Source of the DNA: Micrasema longulum
Lineage: Eukaryota > Arthropoda > Insecta > Trichoptera > Brachycentridae
Reading direction: 5' to 3'
NCBI GenBank assembly: GCA_022494885.1
Contig: JAGVSM010003771.1
Coordinates: forward strand, 124,001 to 188,000
Length of the DNA: 64,000 bases
Both the position numbers and the translations under genes were made by a program. Shown one piece after another: positions 50,927 through 61,267 of this stretch. The notes under the pieces are model-generated. The model saw only the letters and a list, made by a program, of their open reading frames with translations. It ran no database searches and was not told where the DNA came from. Within the stretch, counting starts at the first letter, position 1; each line of letters begins with the position of its first letter.

Positions 50927-51370
50927 TTAATGACCCAACAATATTCTATTACATTGAAATTTACCAGTTCGGTTCAGTCCGCCGTCATAAGCCGCGGTTG
51001 TTTTATTTTTCGTTCTGAACCAAACATTTTTATTCCCAGTTTTGCTGTTTTTAAGCGTTTTAAATTTATTTTGTATTGATTTTGTGTTCTTGGAACAGTT
51101 TTGCCATGTTTGTTTTAATTCATAAACTGTTAAAACCTGTGATAAAATTGATTTATAAACAGTGTAAGTGTGGGTACACCCCTCCTTGACGACAAACTTG
51201 GACTCGTCCGCTGCACCGAGAGAAGCCGAGCAGAGCCGAACGAGGCTAGTCCAGTCGTTTAAGATTGGGCACACCCCCCGAAGGCTAACATGAACTTGTC
51301 CACTATTCGCTGCGTCGAGAGTGGCCGAGGGAAGCCGAGGAAAGCCGAGCGCAGCTGCTGCCAGCAAGCG
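50927..51370 (-). other. Longest open frame (146 codons), with CpG-rich tandem units
   Basis: The frame has no recognised domain. Its first third is encoded by two imperfect GC-rich units (51175-51262 and 51265-51350). Both carry ACACCCC, CTTG-x-CC, GCTGC, CGAGAG and GCCGAG repeats. The rest is K/N/T-rich, as expected from AT-rich DNA read by chance. It is more likely a GC-rich repeat than a host gene, but it is the only frame of this length in the window. Confidence 0.2.
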
Positions 51371-51465
51371 AGTGCTGTAAGGCCTGAAATTTTAAATTCT
51401 TATTTTGTTTATTCTAAGTACAGAATTAAAATAATCCAGAAACCACACATCAAACTGAAGCCGAC

Positions 51466-51590
51466 TCGACTATTCATAAATGAGTAGTTTTACGTTTTGG
51501 CGATTAGTTACTCTGTAGACGTCGCTTAGTACGCAACCGTCGAATTAAATTCAATTATGCCGTGTTTTGAATTGAGATATATAACAAGAG
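51466..51590. mobile_element. Fragment of the right half of the TIR element
   Basis: ATAAATGAGTAGTTTTACGT, GTAGACGTCGCTTAGTACGC and ATTATGCCGTGTTTT align with 10600-10725 in inverted orientation. No terminal repeat is kept. Confidence 0.5.
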
Positions 51591-51599
51591 TAAGCATGA

Positions 51600-52490
51600 G
51601 CGTTTGAAATATGATCCTTCAATCTGCGGCCAATTGGCATATGCTTGATATAACGGAATGTAGTCTTGCAAACAGTCTCCGGCAACTTTTGTCTCCCCGC
51701 AATCACTAAAATGCCTATATGTACGCTTAAATACTGAACAAGTCGATCTAGAAAAGCAATGGCTTAACCTTTCACCGGTAAGTAATGTTCTTATCTCAAT
51801 CAATACTTGTTTAAAATAGCTATTTTAATGTCAAAAATGCCTATATGTACGCTTAAATACTGAACAAGTCGATCTAGAAAAGCAATGGCTTAACCTTTCA
51901 CCGGTAAGTAATGTTCTTATCTCAATCAATACTTGTTTTTTTTTTTTTGTAAAAAGAAATATTTGCGTTCTAATGATTTACCCAAATATTTAATTTTGAG
52001 GGCCATTTTCAACGAGTTGTAAATAACTCACTATTAGAAAATGGAATCAAGTTGGGGTAGAGTGGGATTCGAACCACAGACCCTTGGTCCGTGAGTCCGA
52101 GACACTAGCCACAGGACCACAACCCGGTTTAAAATAGCTATTTTAATGTCAAAGACGTCTTATTAATATTATACCAGTACTTATTATTCGTAAGTTATCT
52201 CCTGTCTGTCTTGTTCAGTTAGTCAGGCTAAAAGTGAAATGACAAACAAAAATGACGCGTATGCGGAAGGAAGTGACTCACTGATTAGAACTTACATTAG
52301 ACCGATGTAAACAATCTATGCTTTTTACAGTACTACGTGTTTTGCTTGCCAAAGTCGACGTGATATAAAGTGACGACACCTGTTCTCTCCACTGGCCATT
52401 CCTTTTCCTTTGGGGATGACTTTTTAGCTCGGATTTGCATGGCGTGTCATCTCTTTATATTATATCATAATGGTGTTTTGTGGTAAATAA
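51600..52490 (+). repeat. Dispersed repeat R7, copy 2, with internal duplication
   Basis: It follows the order of copy 1 (34065-34800). About 100 bp (51716-51819) is repeated almost exactly at 51839-51940, beginning ATGCCTATATGTACGC and ending CAATCAATACTTGTTT. SINE-5 lies after the second unit and divides the repeat. Confidence 0.65.
51937..52129 (-). mobile_element. SINE-5, full-length, inside R7
   Basis: TTTGCGTTCTAATGATTTAC, TTGAGGGCCATTTTCAACG, GTTGGGGTAGAGTGGG, ATTCGAACCACAGACCC and GGTCCGTGAGTCCGAGAC. The right flank TTTAAAATAGCTATTTTAAT continues R7 exactly as in the uninterrupted first unit, so the empty site is known. Confidence 0.75.
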
Positions 52491-52654
52491 CAAATTTACA
52501 AATAATATTTTTTAAGAATTAGTTTATTTTACCGTCTGTCCGATTGTGAAATAAATCAAGATGGATGTTTTGTTAGTATTGCCATGGTAGTCAAAATTTT
52601 AACCCGGCTTTATATTAATAAGCCTTTGCATAACATTAAATATGGGCCCCTAAG

Positions 52655-53128
52655 GCTTTTACATACATGGAAGTTATATAAAACACCATAAAATTTAAAA
52701 AATATAATATTATATAGTCATGTCCCATCTCTGTTGCAATCAATTTCTTTTCATGTTCCCAACCATGTCACTAGAAGTCAAAATCTGCTATTTATAAAAT
52801 CTTCCAAGAACAACTTTGATTTTTATGCTCCAATGTCCAGAATGTGTAGATTAGTCAATTCATTATACGACTTGGAATTCTTTGGGATTGACCTTTCGGC
52901 TTTTCGTTGATCTCTTCGCGACTTAACAGTGTGGGATGAAATTGGATTGGCATGGTTTGGCTCGAAGTCTTAGGTCTTTAATTTTTATAAATATATTGTA
53001 TATAATTATTGTTTTGCCCTTGTTTGTCTTTGCTAAATAGTTTTATGTTCTTTTTGTTCAGTTTCTTGTATTTATGTTTCTTCATGTAACTGTTGCAATT
53101 GACTTAGGCCGTATATACAATAAATAAA
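52655..53128 (+). mobile_element. LINE C-terminus with AAATAAATA tail
   Basis: HVPSLLQSISFHVPNHVTR, SQNLLFIKSSKNNFDFYAP, MSRMCRLVNSLYDLEFFGID, LSAFR and a stop. The R-x-x-x-L-x-N-x-x-x-D-(L/I)-(D/E)-F-F-x-x-(S/D)-L-x-x-F-(K/R) end is a common jockey/CR1-like LINE terminus. It is followed by about 230 bp of 3' untranslated region and AATAAATAAATAAAT. Confidence 0.75.
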
Positions 53129-53149
53129 TAAATGAACAAATAAAAAGCA

Positions 53150-53375
53150 AAAAAAGATAGAACAGTGTTAAGAAGTAAAGTTGGTATATAAACAATATAA
53201 ATGTTAAAAAATACAATTTAAAGAAATAAAAGATAGGAACAGTGTTAAGATGTATAGTTGGTATAAAAATTTAAATAAAAAGATGAGCGTATAAACAACA
53301 TAAATTTAAAAAAAATACAATATGAAGAAACAAAATAAAGAACTGTGTTAAGAATTTAAGTTGGTTTTAAAAAAA
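53150..53375. repeat. Degenerate tandem units
   Basis: Three blocks share AACAGTGTTAAGA (or AACTGTGTTAAGA) followed by AGTTGGT and an A-rich stretch. They lie at about 53161, 53239 and 53341. Spacing is 80-100 bp. Probably part of the 3' region of the minus-strand LINE at 53440. Confidence 0.5.
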
Positions 53376-53439
53376 AAAAAAAAAATTACAATAAAAAAAA
53401 AAAAAGCTAAAGAAATGCAGTCAAAGGTTTATAGCAGCT

Positions 53440-53745
53440 AGGTACATAATGTTATAAAATACAATACAAACAGAATGTTAACTTCTATTTGATATGGAAC
53501 ATGTACATTGATATTTAAAATTTACAAGACTCACGTTAAAGACATCGATGTTGTTAGCACATTGGTTTGCAAGTACATGCATCCGCATTACTTGTGAATT
53601 TGCGCTGGAATTGACCGATGATGGACCGCAGTAGAACAAAGTATTACATCGGGTAACTCGACCAGGCATTCGCACATTAATCAAATTGATAAGTTCACAA
53701 CAATCGAACATTGATGTTATAATTTTAAACAAAAAAAGCAAGTCA
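53440..53745 (-). mobile_element. LINE C-terminus
   Basis: The minus strand reads LINLINVRMPGRVTRCNTLF, YCGPSSVNSSANSQVM, RMHVLANQCANNIDVFNVSL and VNFKYQC. The block order (R-x-T-R, a basic/small stretch, N-x-x-x-x-x-(I/L)-D-x-F) is that of the LINE ends at 52655, 55528, 56080 and 60255. It converges tail-to-tail with the LINE at 52655-53128. Confidence 0.65.
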
Positions 53746-53944
53746 TTTAATTTTCGTCTGTTTTCTCATGATTGGATATTCAAATAATCATTTAAGGATG
53801 TGTTATTTATGTATTCAATCGATATACTTCATATAAAATTGATATAACGCAAACATTTATGCTGAACTCTTTTGATGTCCTAAACATGAAGCCTGTAATG
53901 CGGTGACCGTATAACTGAGTTATACTCGAGTTGACTTCGCACTT

Positions 53945-54345
53945 ACAATATTATAAATGCAAAAGTATGTTCATTTGTTTGTATTTACTTCACGCCGCAA
54001 CGGAGCGACTGACTGACTTGATTTTTTAAATAAGGATAGCCGGAAAGTGAAGAAATAAGCTACTTTTCATTTCGAAATAAAAATGGAATTCCCTCGGGAA
54101 AATTTTAGTGGAAAAGCGAATTCTTCTTTAATGTCATAGAGATTGCCGGAGAGCTGACAAGTGTCACAAGTTACTTTTTATCCACAAAAAAATCACTTCC
54201 TCGGAAAATTATTGATGAAAAATGTAATAATATTAAAACAGAATAACGTGCTACGTCACGCGTCGCCATGGACTAACGGGATGTCGTAGTTTTGCAAAGC
54301 GTTAATTTTTTAGTTCAGCGCATGTATTGGCAAAAAAAATAAAGT
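53945..54345 (+). repeat. Repeat P, copy 2
   Basis: TTATAAATGCAAAAGTATGT, CTTCACGCCGCAACGGAGCG, AAGGATAGCCGGAAAGTGAA, CTACTTTTCATTTCG, CTCGGGAAAATTTTAGTGG, then GTGTCACAAGTTACTTTTTA and CGTGCTACGTCACGCG. This is the same order as copy 1 at 6990-7830. It is less interrupted. Confidence 0.6.
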
Positions 54346-54502
54346 GCATACTTTCAATACAAAATAAAACAAAACATGTGTTTGACACATAAAACTTAAA
54401 AGAAAATATTCCTAGCGGCTTTACTAAATACAAAAATATTATATCTATCATAATATATCATATCCAATTGAGGAGCTCAACTATAAATGATTAATGAAGC
54501 GA

Positions 54503-54652
54503 ATACGGAAGTCAATTTACAGGGCTTATGACCTGTCATTGGCTGGTTTAAGTGGCCACTTTACGCACGGTGTAACATTGACCATTCTGCCCATGTTTGA
54601 ACATCCACATTTCCTTAACTCTTCCATCTGTTGACTTTTGTGAAGTAAAATT
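54503..54652 (+). repeat. Foldback repeat FB, one arm
   Basis: CAGGGCTTATGACCTGTCAT, TGGCTGGTTTAAGTGGCCAC, CCATTCTGCCCATGTTTGAA and CTTCCATCTGTTGACTTTTG. It stops where a LINE tail begins. Confidence 0.65.
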
Positions 54653-54654
54653 AA

Positions 54655-55075
54655 ACTCCTAAATTCCATACAAGTCGTGGTCAGAACAGTTATGTCCTTA
54701 AATGTGTAAAAAATTATAATAATCTTCCTAATGAACTAAAAACTATTAAAAATAATATATCAATAAATAAATAAAAAAGGTAAAATAAAGAAATTTTTGA
54801 ACACGTGTAAAAACAACATTAAATTTTAATTAGTACGAATGTATTATTGTTTTATGTAATTTCTTTATATTTCCTATGTTTTTATTTTTCTTTCTCATGT
54901 AATCGTATTTGAAATTATATAAACTCTTATAAATAAACAACTAAAACAGTGTAAATCACTCTCCAAGCACAAGAGTTAGTCTCTTTTTTTTGAGAGTTAC
55001 TGTGATAACATTTACTAGATGTGTAAAAGTAGATATGCTTAGAATTTTACAAAAAGATGTACTTTTTTAAATTTA
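54655..55075 (+). mobile_element. LINE C-terminus plus 3' region (same family as 12985-13790)
   Basis: TACAAGTCGTGGTCAGAACA, then NYNNLPNELKTIKN over frame shifts. The 3' region has CCAAGCACAAGAGTTAGTCT and TTTACTAGATGTGTAAAAGT. It aligns with 13310-13700. Confidence 0.65.
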
Positions 55076-55082
55076 TTAAAAA

Positions 55083-56054
55083 TAAAAATATTTTTAAGAA
55101 AGACCTGAAACCTTTATCACGTGGGTGAGATTCATCCGGCTGAACCAAATCACCTACTAGGCAACGCTTGAAAACAATTTTCCAATTTTTAAGCGTCTTT
55201 TACCAGGTAGTTAATTCAACAATGTTTGAGTATGTCAAAATGCTTGCAGACTGGCTGGATTTCTTCTATAGGGGGTTATTCATATTTAAAAAAAATTCAA
55301 CAGAGAGGGAAAACATTTTTGAGAAGGGAATATGGAAGTCTAGGCATTTACATACTAAGCGTTGCCTAATAGATGATTTGGTTCAACCGGATGAATCTCA
55401 CCCACGTGATAAGGGTTTCGGCTCTTTTACTTCACAAAAGTTAACAGATGGAAGAGTTGAGGAAATGTGGATGTTCAAACATGGGCAGAATGGTGAATGT
55501 TACACAGTGTGTAAAGTGGCCACTTAAACCTGAAATTATGCGGAGCATTAGCTTTTATGTTCCTGATAATTACCTTAGACAGCGTCAACATAGACTGTTT
55601 CACATTCCAATATACAGGACCAACCTGCCAATGGTTATGCCTGTTGGAAGGGCTATCTCTATGTTGAACAATATCACTTTGGACATTGACATTTTTCACG
55701 TCTCTGAGGGAGTTTTTCGTTACAAGATTCTCTTACTTATTTAACATATTATTCTTTGGATATTATGTATACTAATGTGTTTTTTTTTTATATATACCTA
55801 ATTTTACCTAATTATTTCTATATGTATGAATTAAGATAATTTATTTTGTAATGTACATATATATGAATAAATAAATGATAAATGATAAACCAGTCAATGA
55901 CAGGTCATATGCCCTGTAAAGGCCTAGACTTCCATATTCCCTTCTCAAAAATGTTTTCCCTCTATGTTGAGATAAAATTAAATATGAATATCTCCCTAGG
56001 GAGGAAATCCAAACAGTCTGCAAAGCATTTGGACATACTCAAACATTGTTTAAT
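55083..56054. repeat. Foldback repeat FB, subfamily b, split by a LINE
   Basis: The first part (55083-55527) holds a rearranged left arm with ACCTACTAGGCAACGC, AACAATGTTTGAGTATGTC and GGAAGTCTAGGCATTTACAT, then GTGTGTAAAGTGGCCACTTA. It is cut after AAACC. The second part (55870-56054) resumes AAACCAGTCAATGACAGG and runs to CTCCCTAGGGAGGAAATCC and ACATACTCAAACATTGTT. Confidence 0.7.
55528..55875 (+). mobile_element. LINE tail inserted in FB with TAAACC duplication
   Basis: PEIMRSISFYVPDNYLRQRQ, HRLFHIPIYRTN, MPVGRAISMLNNI and DIDIFHVSEGVFRYKI, then stop at about 55744. Untranslated sequence follows, ending ATGAATAAATAAATGATAAA. TAAACC occurs at both junctions (55522-55527 and about 55887), so the insertion used target-primed integration of a 5'-truncated copy. 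One uninterrupted frame of over 60 codons remains, so it is relatively young. Confidence 0.75.
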
Positions 56055-56079
56055 GAAGCAGTTTAAATTCATATGAATT

Positions 56080-56680
56080 AGCAATAGAATGGAAATTTCA
56101 GATTTAGTGCCGCTTTTTATGTTATTAAATAATGTTCTTGACAGTCCCGAACTTTGGAATTGTGTGAATATTTATGTGAGACAGCTTGGGACGAGACAAA
56201 ATACTTATTTTGCTGTTGATTTACATAGTTCAAACTATGCTAAATACTTACCTATTCTACGGTTCCACATTTTAGCGAACAAACATGGAAAATTTTGATG
56301 TATTTCATTTATTTTTATACAAATTAAATTCATTACTTTTTACTCACTTGTTTTCTAAATTATAAAAATGTACGTAGTGTTATACTTGTTTTACTGTTTA
56401 CATTATAATACTCGTAGATCGCTTCTGTTACCTTAATAATTATGATATTTAAACTCTTTATTTATTGTTAATTTGCTGTATACCTCTGTTGCAATTTTGT
56501 TTTTAATTTTCCTTTATTATTTCTTTATTTTCTGCCAATTTAAAAAAACTTAAATTTTATGTATCTATATTTTCTATACTTATAAACAGGTGTTTTGTTT
56601 CATTAGAATTGTTTTTTAATATTATTTCATACTTCGTCAAAGCGGAAGCCGTCGGAATAAATAAATAAATATATACACTT
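56080..56680 (+). mobile_element. LINE C-terminus with AATAAATAAATA tail
   Basis: EISDLVPLFMLLNNVLDSPE, LWNCVNIYVRQLGTRQNTYF, AVDLHSSNYAKYLPILRFHI and LANKHGKF with a stop at 56298. L-L-N-x-x-x-D-x-P-E-L-x-x-x-(I/V)-x-(I/V)-x-x-(R)-x-x-x-(R) is the typical LINE end also seen at 60255. It is followed by about 350 bp of untranslated sequence and the tail GTCGGAATAAATAAATAAAT. Confidence 0.75.
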
Positions 56681-57448
56681 TAATAATATTTTATATTATA
56701 ATAAAACGGTTCCTTAAAACAGGCATTGCCTATATAGGATCTGATGGATCCTTAAAAGTAATCAGCAATACCGCAGGGCTTCGCTTGTTTGAATTATCCT
56801 TAGTGCTGAAGTAAAATATTGGTTTGTTATTTTGGATACGAGATTTTCAAATACGTAAATAAAAAAATTTAACTTCTATCGCAACAAAAATGAAAAAAAA
56901 TACTAAAATAAAATACTTTGATCATTTATGATAAAGTAAAAAAAATAATAGCAAAGTTAAAAAAGAGCAAACTAATAAAAAAAAAATATTAAGAATAATT
57001 TGAAAATTGACAACCAACAATCTGAACTTCAAAAAATTAAACCTTAGTAAAGAAAATTACAGATTATAAAAATAGAAAAAAAATTAAAGATAAACATTGA
57101 TTATTGAAGGCAGCATCTAATTCTTATTCATAGGACCTCATCCAGCTGACTTCTTCTGATTCTGAGGAGCCACTTTTTAACTTCAATTGAGAATTTATTT
57201 GGGGGACCGACGATTGATACAGGCTCCTTTTTATTCAGATATCTTATTGAAAGTATTAATTTTTATTGTTAAACGACCAAACTAATTAATTAACTATTTT
57301 CTTCCTAATACTACACGAACGAGGCCGCGGGTAAATATAATATGGAATATAATATTTTTAAAATTTATTTATTCATGCAAAAATTTATTTATTATTACAA
57401 AAAAATTGATAACATATCACTAACTCTATGAGGGCGAAAGCCCTGTGT
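56681..57448. other. Unassigned AT-rich sequence
   Basis: GATCCTTAAAAGTAATCAGC and a CCGCGGGTAAA-type phrase near 57327 are not enough for a call. Possible antisense LINE tail at 57350-57440. Confidence 0.35.
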
Positions 57449-57640
57449 CAACAGTCAAAAGATTCAAGAGTTGGGGAAATGTGGATATTTCAACATAAAC
57501 AGAATGGTGTATGCTACACAGTGTATAAAGTGGCCACTCAAACCAGCCAATGACAGGTCATAAACACTTTAAATGCCGAGACTTCCATATTTCCTTCTCA
57601 AAAACGTTTTCTCTCTCTGTTGCAACAACAAATTTAAATC
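57449..57640 (-). repeat. Foldback repeat FB, one arm
   Basis: GAGTTGGGGAAATGTGGATA, GTGTATAAAGTGGCCACTC, CCAGCCAATGACAGGTCATA and CTCTCTGTTGCAACAACAAA. Confidence 0.65.
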
Positions 57641-57671
57641 GAAATAAAATATATCTATTTTAAGATCATTA

Positions 57672-57715
57672 ATCCTGATGATGGACGATGTTATACAATC
57701 CGAAACGTCGGAAAA
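57672..57715 (+). ncRNA. Hammerhead-ribozyme-like motif
   Basis: Box CTGATGA exact, then T, GGA/TCC as stem II closing pairs around CGATGTTATACAA, GAAAC exact, then GTC. The ACGT of GAAACGTC is self-complementary, as in dimer-forming short helix III hammerheads. The downstream text GAATAACCCAAATAAAC is shared with the 63-kb element. Confidence 0.5.
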
Positions 57716-57789
57716 TCGTACGAAAGAATAACCCAAATAAACTAGTTGAGTGGATATTCAAATGATTTGAAAAAATATAAATATATCCT

Positions 57790-57920
57790 TAGTTTTTCAC
57801 CGTGATGGGCCAGAAGTCCAAATTACTTACAGACTTGAGAAAAATATTTTTTTTTTGTTTTCTCAGCGGGAATCGAACCCCGAGCCTTCAATACATGAGA
57901 AGCGTCTTAGCGATTTTATC
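57790..57920 (-). mobile_element. SINE-V copy, truncated head
   Basis: TTCACCGTGATGGGCCAGAA, CAGACTTGAGAAAAAT, CAGCGGGAATCGAACCCCG and GAGAAGCGTCTTAGCG. The A-box region is lost. Confidence 0.6.
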
Positions 57921-58254
57921 TCGAGAATGAAAATTATTTATCATTTAGACGTTTCTAGAAGAAGAAAAGAACCGCAATAACAAGAAGGATAATTCTCGAA
58001 GACGATATTTTAAGTTGCGAGACAAATTTCTCGTTGGCGAACAATAGAGAATAATTGTATAATTTACGCTAACTTCAGTACAAAGGCAATTGCCATGTCC
58101 TATTAATGTGACCTCTGCTGTTTTACGATGTTGTTACTAGGTTTTAGCTTCAAACAATTATAGGGCACTATGGAAAGGAAAACCTAATTGAGTAGTAGTT
58201 CTGTGGCATTCAAGTAAAGCGGTACAATATTGTGCGAATTAATGGAATAAAATT
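57921..58254. other. Unassigned AT-rich sequence
   Basis: Nothing recognised. Confidence 0.4.
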
Positions 58255-58672
58255 CCTTGTAATCATAAAATAGAAGGGAATCTTCCTCTTCAGGGAGGGT
58301 TCCCTTTCCTTTTTTTCCTTCAATCCGTCAGCGCTTAAAATCTTCTTGGGTTATCCCCGATCACTGGACTACGCAGTTTTTATCAGGTCATGGTAAATTT
58401 AATCAAAGATTATTTGTTTTTAATATTGTTGACTCCCCTTCGTGCTGCTGCGGATATCCTAACCAATCTTCTGAACACATCCTGTGGTCTTGTCCCTTTC
58501 CCCTTCTCTATGATTACCGAATGGAGCTTCTCGCTACTATCCGTGGCCCTGTTATAGGTCCTGTCGGATATACAGATCTGGTGGCTTCTAAAAAGAATTT
58601 CAAGGCTTTTAAAAAGTTTTGTAATCATTTCGGCGAATTGGTCATGTCCAATCAATTTAACCCCAGTCAGTG
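58255..58672 (+). mobile_element. R1/I-type LINE, post-RNase H region
   Basis: FLGLSPITGLRSFLSGHGKF, NQRLFVFNIVDSPSCCCGYP, NQSSEHILWSCPFPLLYDYR, MELLATIRGPVIGPVGYTDL, VASKKNFKAFKKFCNHFGEL and a stop at about 58672. The C-C-C-G-x-x-x-x-S-x-E-H-x-L-(W/F)-x-C signature is the zinc-finger-like C-terminal region of R1-type ORF2. The main frame needs one or two shifts near its start. The related fragment is 8643-8867. Confidence 0.8.
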
Positions 58673-58789
58673 AAAAATTCACTTCCCTCTCTTCTCAATC
58701 CAATGAAGTACATATTATGTACTTCTGGATTACTTTCTTTCAGCAAAAAGATGCTAAGGCTACCAGATTTCAGAGAGCTCCTTCGGGCA

Positions 58790-58880
58790 GCTTTTCTCGT
58801 TTGACAACGAGCATATTTTCCGTGTATGTGGGCACCGTCAAGGAGACTTATGTCCTCAGATGCGGTGTGCGGTATGTGGT
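58790..58880 (+). mobile_element. Possible LINE gag-type zinc knuckle fragment
   Basis: EHIFRVCGHRQGDLCPQ then MRCAVCGG and a stop. The C-G-H-R-x-G-x-x-C ... C-x-x-C-G-G spacing resembles CCHC knuckles of LINE ORF1. It lies downstream of an ORF2 end, so it would belong to another insertion or to a tandem head-to-tail copy. Short; could be chance. Confidence 0.3.
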
Positions 58881-59044
58881 GGGTAAGCTGTAATCATAAA
58901 ATACGTTATTTATTTATGCTTTGAGTTACAGGTGACGTACAATCATAAAATATTTTTTATTTAATAGGATTTATATCGTCTTATTGATTGATTTGTTGTT
59001 TATTTTGTAGCACGCCATATTTTTACTAATAATATTAGAAATGA

Positions 59045-59345
59045 AACACTGAAATACGCATCGTACAGCATCCATGAAGCTCCTAGTATCTCAACACACA
59101 TAAACTACTCAGGTTGAGATGGGCTGGATACGTACAAAGAATGGTCATGACTGGACATCCAGGGGGTAAAAGATGAATAAAAAAAACTAGACTGAGATGG
59201 TACGATGAAGTAAAAGAAGATGCAGCCCAGCTTTTAGAAGTTGCACATCGGAAAATGGCCGCAGAGGACAGGTGAAGTTGGCCGCAAAAGTTGAAGGAGG
59301 CCAAGGCTCGATTCGGGCTGTAGCGCCATCGAAGAAGAAGACAAT
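59045..59345 (+). mobile_element. RTE-like LINE 3' end with GAAGAAGAAG tail
   Basis: LRWAGYVQRMVMTGHPGGKR, TRLRWYDEVKEDAAQLLEVA, HRKMAAEDR, then WPQKLKEAKARFGL. L-R-W-x-G-(H/Y)-V-x-R-M, R-L-R-W-x-D-x-V-x-x-D and E-A-K-A-x-x-G-L are typical RTE/BovB-style C-termini. The TGA codons are decay. Tail: ATCGAAGAAGAAGAC. Confidence 0.75.
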
Positions 59346-59388
59346 TTTTATTTTCGTATTCTTTGAGGAGTAACTACGATTCTTATTC

Positions 59389-59715
59389 GTTGCAACAGAA
59401 AGATTTTTTTTGAGAAGGGAATAAAAAAGTATACGCATTTACAGGGCTTATGACCTGAAATAATAAATGTGAAATAATTCAGCCAGATGAATCATAGCCA
59501 TGTCAATAAAGGTTTCAGTTATTATTCTTAAGAAAAGTTAACAGATAGGGGAGTTTAAAAAATGTGGATGTTTAAACAAAGACAGAATAGTAAAAGTTAC
59601 ATGGTGTATAAAGTAGCAACTTAAAACCACCCGATGACAAATCTTAAGCACTGTAAATAAATGTCTAGACTTCAATATTCGCTTTTTGAAATAAATGTTT
59701 CCTCACTTTTGCAAA
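59389..59715. repeat. Foldback repeat FB
   Basis: GTTGCAACAGAAAG, CATTTACAGGGCTTATGACC, AATGTGAAATAATTCAGCC, ATAAAGGTTTCAG, GTTAACAGATAGGGGAG and AATGTCTAGACTTCAATAT, ending CTCACTTTTGCAA. Both arms, with the left arm mostly deleted. Confidence 0.65.
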
Positions 59716-60254
59716 AAAGTTACTTCTGGTCCTATTTCACACACACAACTGTATATTTTGTTCGGTTGGAAGGCATTTTATGTACGAAGAAAAACTACAA
59801 AACTATTTTTATAAAATTTATATGAACGGCACCCTCATTCGCGTACTAGCTACTAGAGATAAGTTCACGTAATCGCATTTTATGTTCGCGTGGTGCATTT
59901 TAAATAATTCCACACTGGTGCAATGTGCATTAGAACAGAGGTAGCCATTTTAAACTAGCTCCGAACAAGATGGCGGATGATCCATCATTCCCGCCAAATG
60001 CACAAGGGAATGCAGAATACCGTGCAGTTACATAGCACAAACAGGGCTGAAATCAGGCGCTTTAACCGCATTTAAAAAAAAGGTTGCCATTTTCATTTTC
60101 TTTCTGTGGCCGTAAAGCCCTGTTGTTGCTAACCCTTGGTGTTGAAATTGTCAAACGCACTTACTAGATACCAATAAACCTTTTACATACGATTAATTGA
60201 TGAAGTTCAACTTATATAATATTTAATTAAACGGTGTTACATGCATGATTATGG
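59716..60254. other. Unassigned; somewhat less AT-rich
   Basis: No gene or repeat copy seen. CAAGATGGCGGATGATCC and neighbouring text are unmatched. Confidence 0.35.
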
Positions 60255-60775
60255 GAATATGAACAGAAATTGCTTGCTTCGAAAAATAGCGTAGATGCTT
60301 GGACTAGAGAGAGATAATTATTCTTATGCTGAAATAGAGTCAATGTTAAATATTTTTAGTCTACAAAAACGTAGAATTAATATTGACTCCATATATATGT
60401 TCGGCAAACTAAATGGTATAATCGATGTTCCATAATTACTGGGACAACTAAAATTCAATATTCCGACTCGTAGATTGAGAAACAATGAAATACTGTTCAT
60501 CGATCAGCATAGGACAAACTATGGCCTAAATTTTCCAGTGACCCACCTTTGTCGTATTGTCAACTCAAGACAAGATCTGGACTTTTTTGGTTTAAGTTTA
60601 CAACGATTTAAACGAGCACTAAATAAATAGTCCAGATCTTGTCTCGATGTCCCTTATGTTTGTCAATGCTTCTTTCTTTTTTTAAAAATGTTTTAAACTA
60701 TTCTTTTATTGTAACATTTAAACCTTATTAATTGCATACATGGACAATGTCCGTTAATAAATAAATAAATAAATC
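60255..60775 (+). mobile_element. LINE C-terminus, well preserved, with AAATAAATAAATAAAT tail
   Basis: GLERDNYSYAEIESMLNIFS, LQKRRINIDSIYMFGKLNGI, IDVP, one stop, LLGQLKFNIPTRRLRNNEI, LFIDQHRTNYGLNFPVTHLC, RIVNSRQDLDFFGLSLQRFK and RALNK with a stop at 60629. This is the standard C-terminal domain of a jockey/CR1-like LINE ORF2, nearly colinear with the usual protein. One stop within about 115 codons. 3' region ends TCCGTTAATAAATAAAT. Confidence 0.85.
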
Positions 60776-61267
60776 AATTGAGCTCAGTACCACAAAATTA
60801 GTAGGCAAACGCGTCGAGCACCAAAACGAGTTAAACTGATCTCCGCATGATCCCTCTTTTCAAGATTTTTACCCGAGAGTAGCATCGAGTCAAATCGCTC
60901 GTCCAGGGATCTGGTTTAATTTTGCACTCAGAATTGGATTTTTTTATTCACTCAGACACATCACGAAAATCTATACCAGTAAATATGTTCATACATGTCT
61001 ATGATAAAAGAGTTATTTTTTTATTGTCGACCCAAATCCATCACTGTTAAACCGTTGAAAATATATAGCTTTCAAGAACAGCTGATCAATCCTAAACTTC
61101 ACCCACAGAACATCGCATGAGAAATATACTACACCATATCATGGGTCTTCTCGATTTAAATTGTGATTAATAAATACAAAAACAAGCAACAAATATAACT
61201 CTTAATTTAAACCAAATGATTTGAAAATTACGACTAAGTAAATAATAATGAATCCAAAATTGTTGTT
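60776..61267. other. Unassigned sequence
   Basis: Nothing recognised. Confidence 0.4.
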
